Source of the DNA: Halorubrum distributum JCM 10118
Lineage (GTDB): Archaea; Halobacteriota; Halobacteria; Halobacteriales; Haloferacaceae
Length of the DNA stretch: 46,984 nucleotides
NCBI RefSeq assembly: GCF_000337335.1
Contig: NZ_AOJN01000022.1
Location: 1 to 46,984 of the forward strand
Reading direction: 5' to 3'
The notes beneath the pieces are model-generated. The model made no database searches. It was not told the DNA's origin and saw nothing but the letters and a program-made list of their open reading frames with translations. Each line of letters opens with the position of its first letter. Positions within the stretch are counted from its first letter, which is position 1. This document shows positions 15,576 through 23,886 of this stretch, in pieces. The position numbers and the translations under genes are program-made.

Positions 15576-16559
15576 CTATTCCCCGTCGCGGGTGGGGAGG
15601 TCGGGCTCGTAGCCGACCGCGTCGACAGCCATGTCGAGGACGGCCTCGACGTTCTCCTCCTCCGTGACGCTCATCGTCGCGTCGACGGACTCCGCCTTCA
15701 CGGCCTCGAAGCGGTCGTGTTTGTTCGCCACGGTGAGCAGCGGCACGTCCGCGCCGAACAGCTCGCGGACCTCCTCGCGGAGCTCCAGCTGGACGTCGAG
15801 CGGGTAGCCGCAGTCGCCGGAGGGGTCGATGACGAAGACGACGGCGTCCGCGAGGTGTTCGAGGGCGCTCACCGCCTGCCGCTCGATGTCGTTTCGCTCG
15901 TCTTCCGGGCGGTCGAGCAGTCCGGGCGTGTCGACGATCTGGTACCGGACGTGGTTCCGGTCGAAGTGGCCGATCTGGACGCCCTTCGTCGTGAACGGGT
16001 ACTCCGCGATCTGGTTCGACGCGCGGGTGACGCGGTTGACGAACGAGGACTTCCCGACGTTCGGGTAGCCGGCGACGACGATGGCGGGCTCGTCGGGGTT
16101 GATCTCCGGCAGCACCTTCAGCTGGTCCCGCGAGTCGCCGATGTAGCGCAGGTCGTCTTCGATCTGGTCCATCACGTCCGCCATGCGGGCGAACGCCTGC
16201 TTGCGGTGTTTCCGCGCGGTGTCGACGTCCGAGTTCCGAATCTTCGTCGTGTACTCGTCGCGGAGGTCCTCGATCTGACGGCTCGCCCACATCACCTGCG
16301 AGAGCGCCTGCCGGAGGCGGTCGACGTCGACGATGGCGTCGGCGAGCTCGTAGTAGAACGGGTCGACGTCGAAGCCGAAGTCGGGCCACGAGGTGACGAC
16401 GTTCTCCAGGTTGTCCGAGAGCACGTTGCCGGCGGTCCGGAGCATCGACTCCTGCGCCTCGTGGCCGCGCTTCGCGCGCCCGGCCCGCGCAGCCCGCGAG
16501 AACGCCTTGTCGACGAGCTCCTCGGAGCGCGGAGTCGTCGGGAGGCCCTCAAATATCAT
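15576..16559 (-). CDS. Nog1-like GTPase (OBG/NOG family)
   Basis: A 327-residue GTPase of the NOG1 group, which in eukaryotes works in large-subunit ribosome assembly. The N-terminal 155 residues are helical and match the NOG1 N-terminal domain (MIFEGLPTTPRSEELVDKAF). The G domain follows: G1 GYPNVGKS (164-171), G2 Thr in YPFTTKGVQ, G3 DTPG (210-213) and G4 NKHD (279-282). The start at 16559 follows a minus-strand TATA (GTATAAGA, 16587-16594) by about 30 nt. It is divergent from nhaC and ends in a convergent gap with element A. Confidence 0.92.
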   Translation of the reverse strand: MIFEGLPTTPRSEELVDKAFSRAARAGRAKRGHEAQESMLRTAGNVLSDNLENVVTSWPDFGFDVDPFYYELADAIVDVDRLRQALSQVMWASRQIEDLRDEYTTKIRNSDVDTARKHRKQAFARMADVMDQIEDDLRYIGDSRDQLKVLPEINPDEPAIVVAGYPNVGKSSFVNRVTRASNQIAEYPFTTKGVQIGHFDRNHVRYQIVDTPGLLDRPEDERNDIERQAVSALEHLADAVVFVIDPSGDCGYPLDVQLELREEVRELFGADVPLLTVANKHDRFEAVKAESVDATMSVTEEENVEAVLDMAVDAVGYEPDLPTRDGE

Positions 16560-16754
16560 TGTTACCCGAGTTTTCGCCGCCGACGCGTATAAGAGCGTCC
16601 GTTCGCGGACCGCCGCGACACGGCGGCACACGGTCGGACGCGGCGGGTGCCGCGGGGCCCGCCGGAGCCGCTCACCGTAAGCGGCAAGATCTATCTCTAT
16701 CTATCACACGCATATTTCGAGCCATACTTATGCTTCAAAGGAATACAATCGGAC

Positions 16755-18227
16755 ATGGCACGCTCGTTCACCCCGACGGCGTACGACGACCTGGATCCCG
16801 ACCGCCGCCCGAGTCTCGCGGCGGCGCTGATCCCGGTCCTCGCCGTCGTCGCGTTCCTCGGTATCGGCTCGGCCGTCCTCGGCTTGGACCCGCACCCGCC
16901 GCTGCTCTGGAGTATCGCCTTCGTCGGCGCCTTCGGGCTGTGGCTCGGCTACGACTGGGACGACCTGTTCGACGGGATCGCCAACGGCCTCGTGATGGGG
17001 CTCCAAGCGATCCTCATCATCTTCACCATCTACGGGCTGATCGCCACGTGGGTCAGCGCCGGCACCATCCCCAGCCTGATGTACTACGGGCTTGAGGTGC
17101 TCTCGCCGACGACGTTCCTCCCGGCGGCCGCGGTCCTCACCGCGGTCGTCGCGTTCGCGATCGGCTCCTCGTGGACCACGGTCGGGACGCTCGGCGTCGC
17201 GTTCGTCGGCATCGGCGCGGGGCTGGGCGTCCCCGCGCCGATGACGGTCGGGGCCGTCCTCTCGGGCGCGTACGCCGGCGACAAGCAGTCGCCGCTCTCC
17301 GACACCACCAACCTCGCGGCCGGCGTCACCAACACCGACCTGTACGCGCACATCCGACGGATGCGGACCGGCACCGCGATCGCCTTCGGGCTGGCGGTCC
17401 TCGGCTTCGCCGCGCTCGGCCTGCGTACGAGCGGGACCATTCCGGCGGGCCGCATCGCCGAGATCCAGGGCGGGCTCACGGAGACGTACGCGATCACGGT
17501 CGTCGCCTTCGTCCCGCTCGTCGTCACCTTCGGGCTGGCGCTGCGCGGCTACGCCGCGCTCCCGACGCTCGTCGCCGGCGTGTTCGCCGGCGCGTTCACG
17601 ACGATCCTCCTCCAGGGGACCGGCTTCGTCGCCGCGTGGGAGATCTTCATGTACGGGACCGCGCCGGAGTCGGCCTCTGAGACCGTAAACGACCTCCTCG
17701 CAACCGGCGGCCTCACCGGCTCCGCGTGGACGATCACGGTCGTCGTCGCCGCGCTCTCGCTCGGCGGGATCTTGGAGCGCACGGGCGTCCTCGCGGTGAT
17801 CGCCCACGCGTTCACGTCGGCCGTTCGGAGTCCGGGCGCGCTCGTCGCGGGGACTGGCGTCTCCGCGATCTTCATCAACGCGCTCACCTCCCAGCAGTAC
17901 ATGAGCATCGTCCTCCCGGGCGTCACGCTCCGGAACACCTACGACGAGTTCGGCCTGGACACCGACCAGCTCTCCCGCGCGGTCGAGGCCGCCGGGACCC
18001 CGACCGGCGCGCTGTTCCCGTGGCACGCGGGCGCCGTCTACATGGCTGGCGTTACCGGCGTGCCCACGCTGGAGTACGCGCCCTACTACCTGTTCGCGTT
18101 CCTCTCGCCGCTCGTGTTGTTCGCCATGGCCGCGACCGGCTACACGATCGACGCGAACCCGGTCTCGGCCGACGCGGGCGCCGAAGTGGGCGAGCCCGCG
18201 ACCCCGACGCCCGGCGGCGACGACTGA
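16755..18227 (+). CDS. nhaC: Na+/H+ antiporter, NhaC family
   Basis: A 490-residue antiporter with about 11-12 TM helices. NhaC features include GSSWTTVGTLGVAFVGIGAG, SGAYAGDKQSPLSDTTNLAA (about 175-194), SAIFINALTSQQYMSIVLPG and TPTGALFPWHAGAVYMAGV. It exchanges internal Na+ for external H+ and fits a salt-in halophile. The ATG at 16755 lies 26 nt after the TATA-like ACTTATG (16726-16732), so the mRNA is leaderless. Longer in-frame upstream sequence lies before the promoter and is not coding. An AT-rich run with CTATC repeats (16690-16705) lies further upstream and may hold a control site. Confidence 0.92.
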   Translation: MARSFTPTAYDDLDPDRRPSLAAALIPVLAVVAFLGIGSAVLGLDPHPPLLWSIAFVGAFGLWLGYDWDDLFDGIANGLVMGLQAILIIFTIYGLIATWVSAGTIPSLMYYGLEVLSPTTFLPAAAVLTAVVAFAIGSSWTTVGTLGVAFVGIGAGLGVPAPMTVGAVLSGAYAGDKQSPLSDTTNLAAGVTNTDLYAHIRRMRTGTAIAFGLAVLGFAALGLRTSGTIPAGRIAEIQGGLTETYAITVVAFVPLVVTFGLALRGYAALPTLVAGVFAGAFTTILLQGTGFVAAWEIFMYGTAPESASETVNDLLATGGLTGSAWTITVVVAALSLGGILERTGVLAVIAHAFTSAVRSPGALVAGTGVSAIFINALTSQQYMSIVLPGVTLRNTYDEFGLDTDQLSRAVEAAGTPTGALFPWHAGAVYMAGVTGVPTLEYAPYYLFAFLSPLVLFAMAATGYTIDANPVSADAGAEVGEPATPTPGGDD

Positions 18228-18293
18228 TTCTCGACGGGCGCGAGCGACCCCGCGTTCGACACGTTTACGCGCCCGCCGCGCCGTCCGTCTCAC

Positions 18294-18803
18294 ATGAGTT
18301 TGGAGGTCGCCGTCGCCGCCCCGTTCAAGACCCGGGCCCAGGACCGGCTCGGCGAGGGGGAGTTCGTCGTCGCGCTGTCGCTGGAGCGGGAGTGGTTCTC
18401 GCCCGACCAGGCGAAGCGCCTCGTCGACGTCGCCGTCGGTCGCGGGCTGTTGGCGTCCGAGGACGGCGACCTGGTCCCGCAGTTCGACCCGGCCGAGGTC
18501 ACCGTCCCGGAGGGGTTCGCCCCGGACGAGTCGGTGCTCCGCGAGCAGTCCACCTTCGAGAGCGCGCTCGACGCCATCGTCGCCGCGGGCGTCGAGAAGC
18601 AGCGCGCGGTCGCCGCGATCAACGAGCGCCAGCGCGCGCTGGCAATCACCATCGAGGCCGCCGCGGTCCTGTACGCCCGCGAGCAGGGCGCCGCGGTCGG
18701 CCGGCTGGCGGCCGACGTTCGCGAGGAGCTCGCCGCCGAGGCGGGAGAGCGCGGTGGCGACACGGCCGAATCATGCGACGTCGACGACTCGGGGGCGGCC
18801 TGA
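18294..18803 (+). CDS. DUF2240 family protein
   Basis: A 169-residue soluble archaeal protein, recognised as DUF2240. It begins MSLEVAVAAPFKTRAQDRLG and has a winged-helix-like segment (LSLEREWFSPDQAKRLVDVAV) followed by a helical C-terminal half (ALDAIVAAGVEKQRAVAAIN). Function is unknown. The layout suggests a nucleic-acid-linked role, which is inference. A TATA-like GTTTACGC (18262-18269) lies about 28 nt before the ATG. The stop is one base before the ATG of the next gene, so the two are co-transcribed. Confidence 0.8.
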   Translation: MSLEVAVAAPFKTRAQDRLGEGEFVVALSLEREWFSPDQAKRLVDVAVGRGLLASEDGDLVPQFDPAEVTVPEGFAPDESVLREQSTFESALDAIVAAGVEKQRAVAAINERQRALAITIEAAAVLYAREQGAAVGRLAADVREELAAEAGERGGDTAESCDVDDSGAA

Positions 18804-18804
18804 G

Positions 18805-19212
18805 ATGGTCACGGACCGCCTCGCCGACGGCGTCCGGATCGCCGAGCTGCTCGCCTCCGAGGTGACCGGCAACGAGAGCGACCTCCGCGGGCTGACGGTC
18901 GTCGACGCCGACCGCGACGTCGAGCCGACGGCCGACGGCGCGCTGGCGTACCGGATCGCCCGCGAGCGGGCTGAAACGGACGACGGCGCGACCGAAGCGC
19001 TTGCCGAGGTGTCCGTCCAGCCGGACCGCGCGCTGATCGAGGCGGTCGTCGCCCCGGACGCGGCCGCGGACGCGGCGAGGGAGGTCGACCTCCGCGTGCG
19101 ACCGAAGGCGGTTCACCCGCCGCGCACGCTGGTGTTCGTCGAGGACGGCGCGCAGGTGAAGCGGGCGCTCGCGGTCCTCGAAGCGCTCCGAGACGCATCT
19201 CGCGGCGAGTAG
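18805..19212 (+). CDS. conserved haloarchaeal hypothetical protein
   Basis: A 135-residue acidic soluble protein with no motif I recognise. The N-terminal part (MVTDRLADGVRIAELLASEV) is helical. The middle has alternating strands (GLTVVDADRDVEPTADGALA), and the C-terminus is a strand-helix unit (TLVFVEDGAQVKRALAVLEA). It starts one base after the DUF2240 stop, so it is probably in the same operon and functionally linked. It ends 51 nt from the convergent transducer gene. Confidence 0.75.
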   Translation: MVTDRLADGVRIAELLASEVTGNESDLRGLTVVDADRDVEPTADGALAYRIARERAETDDGATEALAEVSVQPDRALIEAVVAPDAAADAAREVDLRVRPKAVHPPRTLVFVEDGAQVKRALAVLEALRDASRGE

Positions 19213-19263
19213 CCGACGGCCGGCGTCGACCCGCCGAAAAGAGCTCCGTCGAGCGGTCGCCGA

Positions 19264-21171
19264 CTACTCGGGCTGTCCGCCGTCGCCGACGGCGACGTTC
19301 GGCCCGGCACCGGCGGCCGGGTCCACGTCGTCGCCGGTGACGTCGAAGTCGCGGACGAGCGCGCCGAGCCGTTCCGCCTGCTCCGCGAGCGACCCGGCCT
19401 CCGTCGTCGCCTCGCTCATCGCGGTCAGCTGCTCGTCGGCGGCCTCGGCGACCGTGTCGGCCTCGTCGGCGGTCGACTGACTGATGTCCGCGACCTCCTC
19501 GGCCATCGAGACGGTCTCCTCCGTGCTGGCCGCCTGGTCGTCGGTGGCGCGGCTGATCTCGCGGATCCCCTCGCCGGCCTCCGCGGCGTTGTCCGACACC
19601 CGCGCGAACGCGTCCGCGGCGTCATCGACGGCGTCGGCGCCGACGGCGATGTTCTCCTCGGCGCTCCGGACCGCCTCGACGGTCCCCTCGGTCTGCGACT
19701 GCGTGGCGCCGATCAGCTCCTCGATCTCCGTGGCGGCGTCTTGGGTCTCCTCGGCGAGCTGTTTCACCTCGTCGGCGACGACCGCGAAGCCGTCGCTCCC
19801 GCCGCCGCTCCCGCCCGCGCGGGCCGCCTCGATATTCGCGTTCAGGGCGAGCAGGTTCGTCTGCTCGGCGATGTCGCCGATGAGGTCGACGATCTCCCCG
19901 ATGTCCTCCATCCGCTCGTCGAGCTCCTGGACGGTCCCCGCCGCGGAGTCGAGCGCCTCGCGGGACTCCTCGACGCGCTCGATAGCGGCCTCGGCCGTCT
20001 CCTCGCCGTCGTCGGCGATGTCGGCGGTCTGCTCCGCGACCTCGACGACCGTCTGGGTCGAGGAGGCGACCTCCTCGATCGTCGCCGAGAGGTCGTTCAT
20101 CTCGTCGGACACCTGCCGGAGCATCTCGCGCTGCTCGTCCGCCCCCTCGGCGATCTCCGTGACAGACTGGCTGACGGCCTCGCTCCGGTCGGCCGCGGTC
20201 TCGACGCCGTCGACCGTGTTCGCGCTCGCGGTCGACACCTCCTGGGCGAACGACCTGACCTCGCCCATCGCCTCGTCGAAGTCGTCCATCATGCCGTTGA
20301 ACGCCTCACCGATCTGGGCCATCGCCTCGCTCTCGCTTGCCGCGTCGAGTCGGACGGTCAGGTCGCCGTCGGCCGCTCTGTCCATCGCAGCGCTGTAGTC
20401 GTCCGCCTTCGTCTCCAGGTGGCTGTTCAGCCGCTCGACCTCCTCGCGGCGCTGTTCGACCTCGGCCTTCGCCGCCTCGACGTCCTGTATCTCCGACTGC
20501 TTCTGCTCCGCCAGTTCGAGCTGCTCGCGCGCCGCCTCGCGCGACTTCTCGATCGAGTACCAGTTGACCATCAGCGCGCCGGCGAGCGCGAGGACGAAGA
20601 TCGCGTGAATGCCGCCCCAGACGATCGGGTTCTCGATCGCCGCGGTGTGGTTGTAGACGAGGCTCGAATCGATGAGGCTGAACGCGCCGTGGCCGATCGC
20701 CACGTACGCGACGCCGACGGCGAACGGGAGCCAGTCCTCGTACAGCGCGAGCACCCCGATGAACACGAAGAAGCTGAAGTGCGCCTCGATGTACCCGCCC
20801 GACAGCTTCACCAGCGCCATCGAGACGGTCATGAGGCTGAACGCCGTGAGCACCGTCCGCTGGCGGCGTCCGAGCCCCGACCAGCTCGCCAACGCGGCCG
20901 TCGCGAGGATGACGGCGACGAACCCGCCGAGCATCCACAGCGGCGTCGCCGGAATCTGCGCGCCGGTGACCGACTCCGTTCCGCTGTAGAGCCCGAGCCC
21001 GATCAACAGCGGAAGCTGGATCACGGTGGCGATCAGGATGTTCCGGTGGCGCGGCGCCCACATCTCTTCCGGCATCGAGGTGCCGTCAGGGATGTACCGG
21101 ATCACCTCTCGTAGGCCCCCCGTCAGCCCGTCCGACCCCCCTGAATCTACTCCGGTCGCAGTCTCTGCCAT
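19264..21171 (-). CDS. membrane transducer (methyl-accepting chemotaxis protein)
   Basis: A 635-residue receptor. An N-terminal region of about six TM helices (45-205) starts at MWAPRHRNILIATVIQLPL and has no large external domain, so it may sense membrane or redox state. A coiled coil (210-260) and a HAMP-like unit (255-310) follow. The signalling domain is about 320-600, with the kinase-contact tip DIAEQTNLLALNANIEAARA (433-452). Just after the tip, seven residues (GSGGGSD) separate ARAG from GFAVVADEV where most receptors have four. The ATG at 21171 lies 24 nt from the minus-strand box TTTTAAAA (21191-21198). No che genes are nearby. Confidence 0.9.
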   Translation of the reverse strand: MAETATGVDSGGSDGLTGGLREVIRYIPDGTSMPEEMWAPRHRNILIATVIQLPLLIGLGLYSGTESVTGAQIPATPLWMLGGFVAVILATAALASWSGLGRRQRTVLTAFSLMTVSMALVKLSGGYIEAHFSFFVFIGVLALYEDWLPFAVGVAYVAIGHGAFSLIDSSLVYNHTAAIENPIVWGGIHAIFVLALAGALMVNWYSIEKSREAAREQLELAEQKQSEIQDVEAAKAEVEQRREEVERLNSHLETKADDYSAAMDRAADGDLTVRLDAASESEAMAQIGEAFNGMMDDFDEAMGEVRSFAQEVSTASANTVDGVETAADRSEAVSQSVTEIAEGADEQREMLRQVSDEMNDLSATIEEVASSTQTVVEVAEQTADIADDGEETAEAAIERVEESREALDSAAGTVQELDERMEDIGEIVDLIGDIAEQTNLLALNANIEAARAGGSGGGSDGFAVVADEVKQLAEETQDAATEIEELIGATQSQTEGTVEAVRSAEENIAVGADAVDDAADAFARVSDNAAEAGEGIREISRATDDQAASTEETVSMAEEVADISQSTADEADTVAEAADEQLTAMSEATTEAGSLAEQAERLGALVRDFDVTGDDVDPAAGAGPNVAVGDGGQPE

Positions 21172-21430
21172 ACCCGTGGGTTGTCGTATGTTTTAAAAAC
21201 ACATCGCCTCCAACTATTATCCCTGATACCGTCGTTTACCACGCGCAGCGCCGCTAATAAACTGCTACCGTTCGCTCACGATCCCCCGATATCGGCCCGT
21301 TTTGCTGGTATATCGGCGTAGTCCGAACCGGTTCGGTCGGTCGGCGGTCCCGGTCGGCCCCCCCGATTCAGCTCGCCGGATCGAGTCGTCGCCGGGCCGC
21401 GACGGTGCCGTCGACCGCGCGGCCGACGAC

Positions 21431-21438
21431 TTTTATAT
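21431..21438 (+). promoter_or_regulatory. TATA box deciding the nurA GTG start
   Basis: TTTTATAT is centred about 26 nt before the GTG at 21461, giving a leaderless mRNA. The longer in-frame reading (from 21302) begins upstream of this promoter and is not expected to be translated. Confidence 0.7.
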
Positions 21439-21460
21439 CCGTCCGGACCGCCGTACGGTC

Positions 21461-22756
21461 GTGACGCTCGATCCGATCCACGTCGAGAACATCGCCCGGC
21501 TCGCGTACGGCATCGGCGGCGACGTGGACGCGACGGACCACGACGACCTCGCCGAGCGCGTGTGGCGCGAGTGGCTCCCCGAACTGCGCCGGGACGGCCG
21601 GGTCGTGATCGAGGCGCTCGGCGACCACGAGCGCCGCCGGGCCGCCATCGACGACGTGGCGCTCGCCGAGCGCCCGTTCGGGACGGTCCACGGCCTCGAC
21701 TCGGGGACGATCAACCCGACGACGTTTAAAAACGGGCTCGTCGTCGACGTTGCGCACGCGGCGATGGCGAGCTCGCCGACGGACCTCGACCTCCACCGCG
21801 ACCGCACGATCGTCGCCACCGTCCACGCCGGCGACTCGACCGCCGGCTTCGACAGCGAGTGGACCCGCCGCGACGAGGGCCACACCAAACAGCGCGTCCT
21901 CCACGTCCCGCGGGTGAACCGCTACGCGGAGCGGGTCGTCCACGCGCTCGCCTTATACCTCGCCGAGGGGACCCACGCGCTCGACCGCGCCGACGCGGTC
22001 GACGAGCTGCTCGTCCTCGACGGCCCGATCTATCCGAAGGAACTCTTCACCTGGGCCGACCGCGACCCCGAGCTCGGCGCGCTCGCCCGCGAGGCGAAGC
22101 CCCGCGCGGTGATCGACAAGTACGTCCGCCTCGTCGAGCGGTTCGTCGAGCGCGACGTGCCGCTGGCCGGCTTCGTCAAAAACCCCGCGAGCGGGGCCGC
22201 GGTCCGAGCCCTCTCGCGCGCCGGCGTCGAGTCGCCGTGGCCCGACGACACGGCGCTTTTCACTCGGCTGCTGGAGCGTCGGGAACAGGGTGACGGCCCC
22301 GAACCCGTCGGAACGGACGGTGACGACCTCGGCGCCGACCGCGGCGCCCGCCTCGACGACGACCTCACGTTCACCACCTGGTTCCGCAGCCGCGGCGGCG
22401 CGGACGCGCCGATGGCCGCCGACGGCGACGCGCTCGGCGTCGAGCGCGAGCTCGACCCGGAGCTGTACGAGCCCACGTTCATGGTCGTCTACGACCCCCG
22501 GTCCGACGTGACCTACAAGCTGGAGGCGCCGTACGCGTTCACCCGCGACGAGGACACCCGCGAGCGGCTCACCCGACAGGTGGTCGCCGAGGTGGCGGCG
22601 ACGCGCGGGCCGCCGGAGCCGGTCGCGAAGGCGGACGAGCTGGCGCGGATCTCGGCCACCGAGAAGGCCGCGCTCCGCCGGAAGTTCGAGGAGCGCCTCG
22701 GCAGCGACCAGCAGGCGACGTACGACGACCTGCGGTGGGGGAAGGAGACGTTCTGA
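21461..22756 (+). CDS. nurA: NurA-domain nuclease
   Basis: A 431-residue NurA-domain protein. Archaeal NurA is a Mn-dependent 5'-3' exonuclease and single-strand endonuclease that works with the HerA helicase in double-strand-break end resection. The catalytic Asp-bearing motif is VHGLDSGTINP (about residue 80). Later core segments are LLVLDGPIYPKEL and PTFMVVYDPRSDVTYKLEAP. An acidic insertion (about 290-325) and a charged C-terminus are haloarchaeal traits. HerA is not encoded nearby in this window, although herA and nurA are often adjacent. Element B follows immediately downstream. Confidence 0.88.
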   Translation: MTLDPIHVENIARLAYGIGGDVDATDHDDLAERVWREWLPELRRDGRVVIEALGDHERRRAAIDDVALAERPFGTVHGLDSGTINPTTFKNGLVVDVAHAAMASSPTDLDLHRDRTIVATVHAGDSTAGFDSEWTRRDEGHTKQRVLHVPRVNRYAERVVHALALYLAEGTHALDRADAVDELLVLDGPIYPKELFTWADRDPELGALAREAKPRAVIDKYVRLVERFVERDVPLAGFVKNPASGAAVRALSRAGVESPWPDDTALFTRLLERREQGDGPEPVGTDGDDLGADRGARLDDDLTFTTWFRSRGGADAPMAADGDALGVERELDPELYEPTFMVVYDPRSDVTYKLEAPYAFTRDEDTRERLTRQVVAEVAATRGPPEPVAKADELARISATEKAALRRKFEERLGSDQQATYDDLRWGKETF

Positions 22757-22764
22757 GACGCGGT

Positions 22765-23049
22765 CGATTACTCATAAATAGCCGACTGCGGATCGAAGAC
22801 TAACGCTGCCAAATCCCCAGCCGCGAGTCCCACCCCACCCAGCCGCAACCGCACCTCACGCCTCCCCAGCCGCAACCGCACCTCACGCCTCCCCAGCCGC
22901 AACCGCACCTCACGCCGCCCCAGCCTCGCGGCTCCCTCCGCTTCGCTCCGGTCGCCGCGTCCCTCGCGCGTGCTCCTCGCGGCCTCCGCTTCGCTCCGGC
23001 CGCTCGCAGGCACGCGCCACCGCAGGGGTTCGAGTGAGAGTGAATAGCG
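22765..23049 (+). repeat. element B: GC-rich noncoding element, candidate structured RNA locus
   Basis: It fills the convergent gap between nurA and the CPBP gene. ATAAATA at 22774-22780 is followed after 25 nt by the conserved box CTGCCAAATCCCCAGCCGCG (22806-22825). Box arm AGCCGCGAG (22819-22827) is perfectly complementary to CTCGCGGCT (22925-22933). The stem encloses three 27-bp tandem repeats (22840-22920). The right part shares with element A a 16-nt match (22934-22949 against 15225-15240, opposite strand) and a 26-nt match with a 2-nt gap (22998-23023 against 15156-15179). No credible protein frame is present. Confidence 0.6.
22840..22920 (+). repeat. three 27-bp tandem repeats inside element B
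   Basis: Units lie at 22840-22866, 22867-22893 and 22894-22920, each starting CAGCCGCAACCGCACCTCAC. The first two are identical; the third has one change (CGCCG for CGCCT). The unit is a multiple of three, but the locus shows no coding frame with a promoter. Confidence 0.9.
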
Positions 23050-23072
23050 ATCCAAAACAGTCGCGTCCGCCT

Positions 23073-23807
23073 TCAGAGCGCCTGCGAGAGCAGCACCGCG
23101 TACGTGATCGCGTTGTAGATGCCGTGGACCAGCCCCGGCACGATCACGTTGTCCGTCCACTCGTAAAGCGCGCCGAGGACCGAGCCGAGGACGACGACGA
23201 CGCCGACGTACGCCCACTGCTCGACCGGCGTTCCGGAGACGGAGGGCAGGTGGATCAGCCCGAACGCGAGGCTCGCGATGAGCACCGCGGGGACGGCGTC
23301 GAACGCGCGCCGGACGCCGCCCTGGACGACGCCGCGGAACAGCAGCTCCTCGACCGGTCCGACCACCGCGAGCGACACCGCGATCATCGCGAGGTAGTAG
23401 ACCACGGGGTCGCCCGCGGGGACGACGGCCTGGTTCTGCCCGGTGGAGAACCCGAGCTGGCCGAGCGCGAACAGCGCGCCGTACTGGAACGCGAAGAGGA
23501 CGATACCGCCGCCGACGATGATCGCGGCCTCGCGGGCGTCCGGCCGGGAGACGCGGGCGATCTCCCACTCGTCGGTGACCGCGAGGTAGCCGACGGCCGC
23601 GAGAGCGAACCCGCCGAACTGGAGCAGCGTCCGGAGCAGCTGCTGGCCGGTCGACCCCTCCGACACCAGCCCGAGGGAGGTCGCGAGGTTCGCTCCCGGC
23701 GCGGTGATCGCGCTCGCGACGAGCAGCGCGAACACGATCGCGAACAGCGCGCTCGCGACGCGGAACACTCGGTCGCCGACCGCGGCCGCGAGAGGGTCGT
23801 CGCTCAT
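23073..23807 (-). CDS. CPBP-family intramembrane metalloprotease
   Basis: A 244-residue membrane protein of the CPBP (CaaX protease and bacteriocin-processing, Abi) family with about seven TM helices. Motif 1 is VVGPVEELLFRGVVQGG (Glu-Glu...Arg). Motif 2 is FGLIHLP, with its His. Motif 3 is PGLVHGIYNAI (His...Asn). These residues form the glutamate/histidine active site of this glutamic or metallo-type protease. The substrate is unknown. The start at 23807 follows a minus-strand TATA-like TCTAAAGC (about 23830-23837) by 27 nt. Adjacent genes are unrelated (pgi upstream, element B downstream). Confidence 0.9.
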   Translation of the reverse strand: MSDDPLAAAVGDRVFRVASALFAIVFALLVASAITAPGANLATSLGLVSEGSTGQQLLRTLLQFGGFALAAVGYLAVTDEWEIARVSRPDAREAAIIVGGGIVLFAFQYGALFALGQLGFSTGQNQAVVPAGDPVVYYLAMIAVSLAVVGPVEELLFRGVVQGGVRRAFDAVPAVLIASLAFGLIHLPSVSGTPVEQWAYVGVVVVLGSVLGALYEWTDNVIVPGLVHGIYNAITYAVLLSQAL

Positions 23808-23886
23808 TGCCGGTGACACGGCTCGCGGGGCTTTAGACGCACCGGATGCGGATCGCTGCCGTCGACTCCGACCCGGCGGTCCGGGG

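Noticed and set aside
22840-22920. Reading the 27-bp tandem repeats as a CRISPR array
   Set aside because: The units are contiguous with no spacers and only three copies; no cas genes are nearby.
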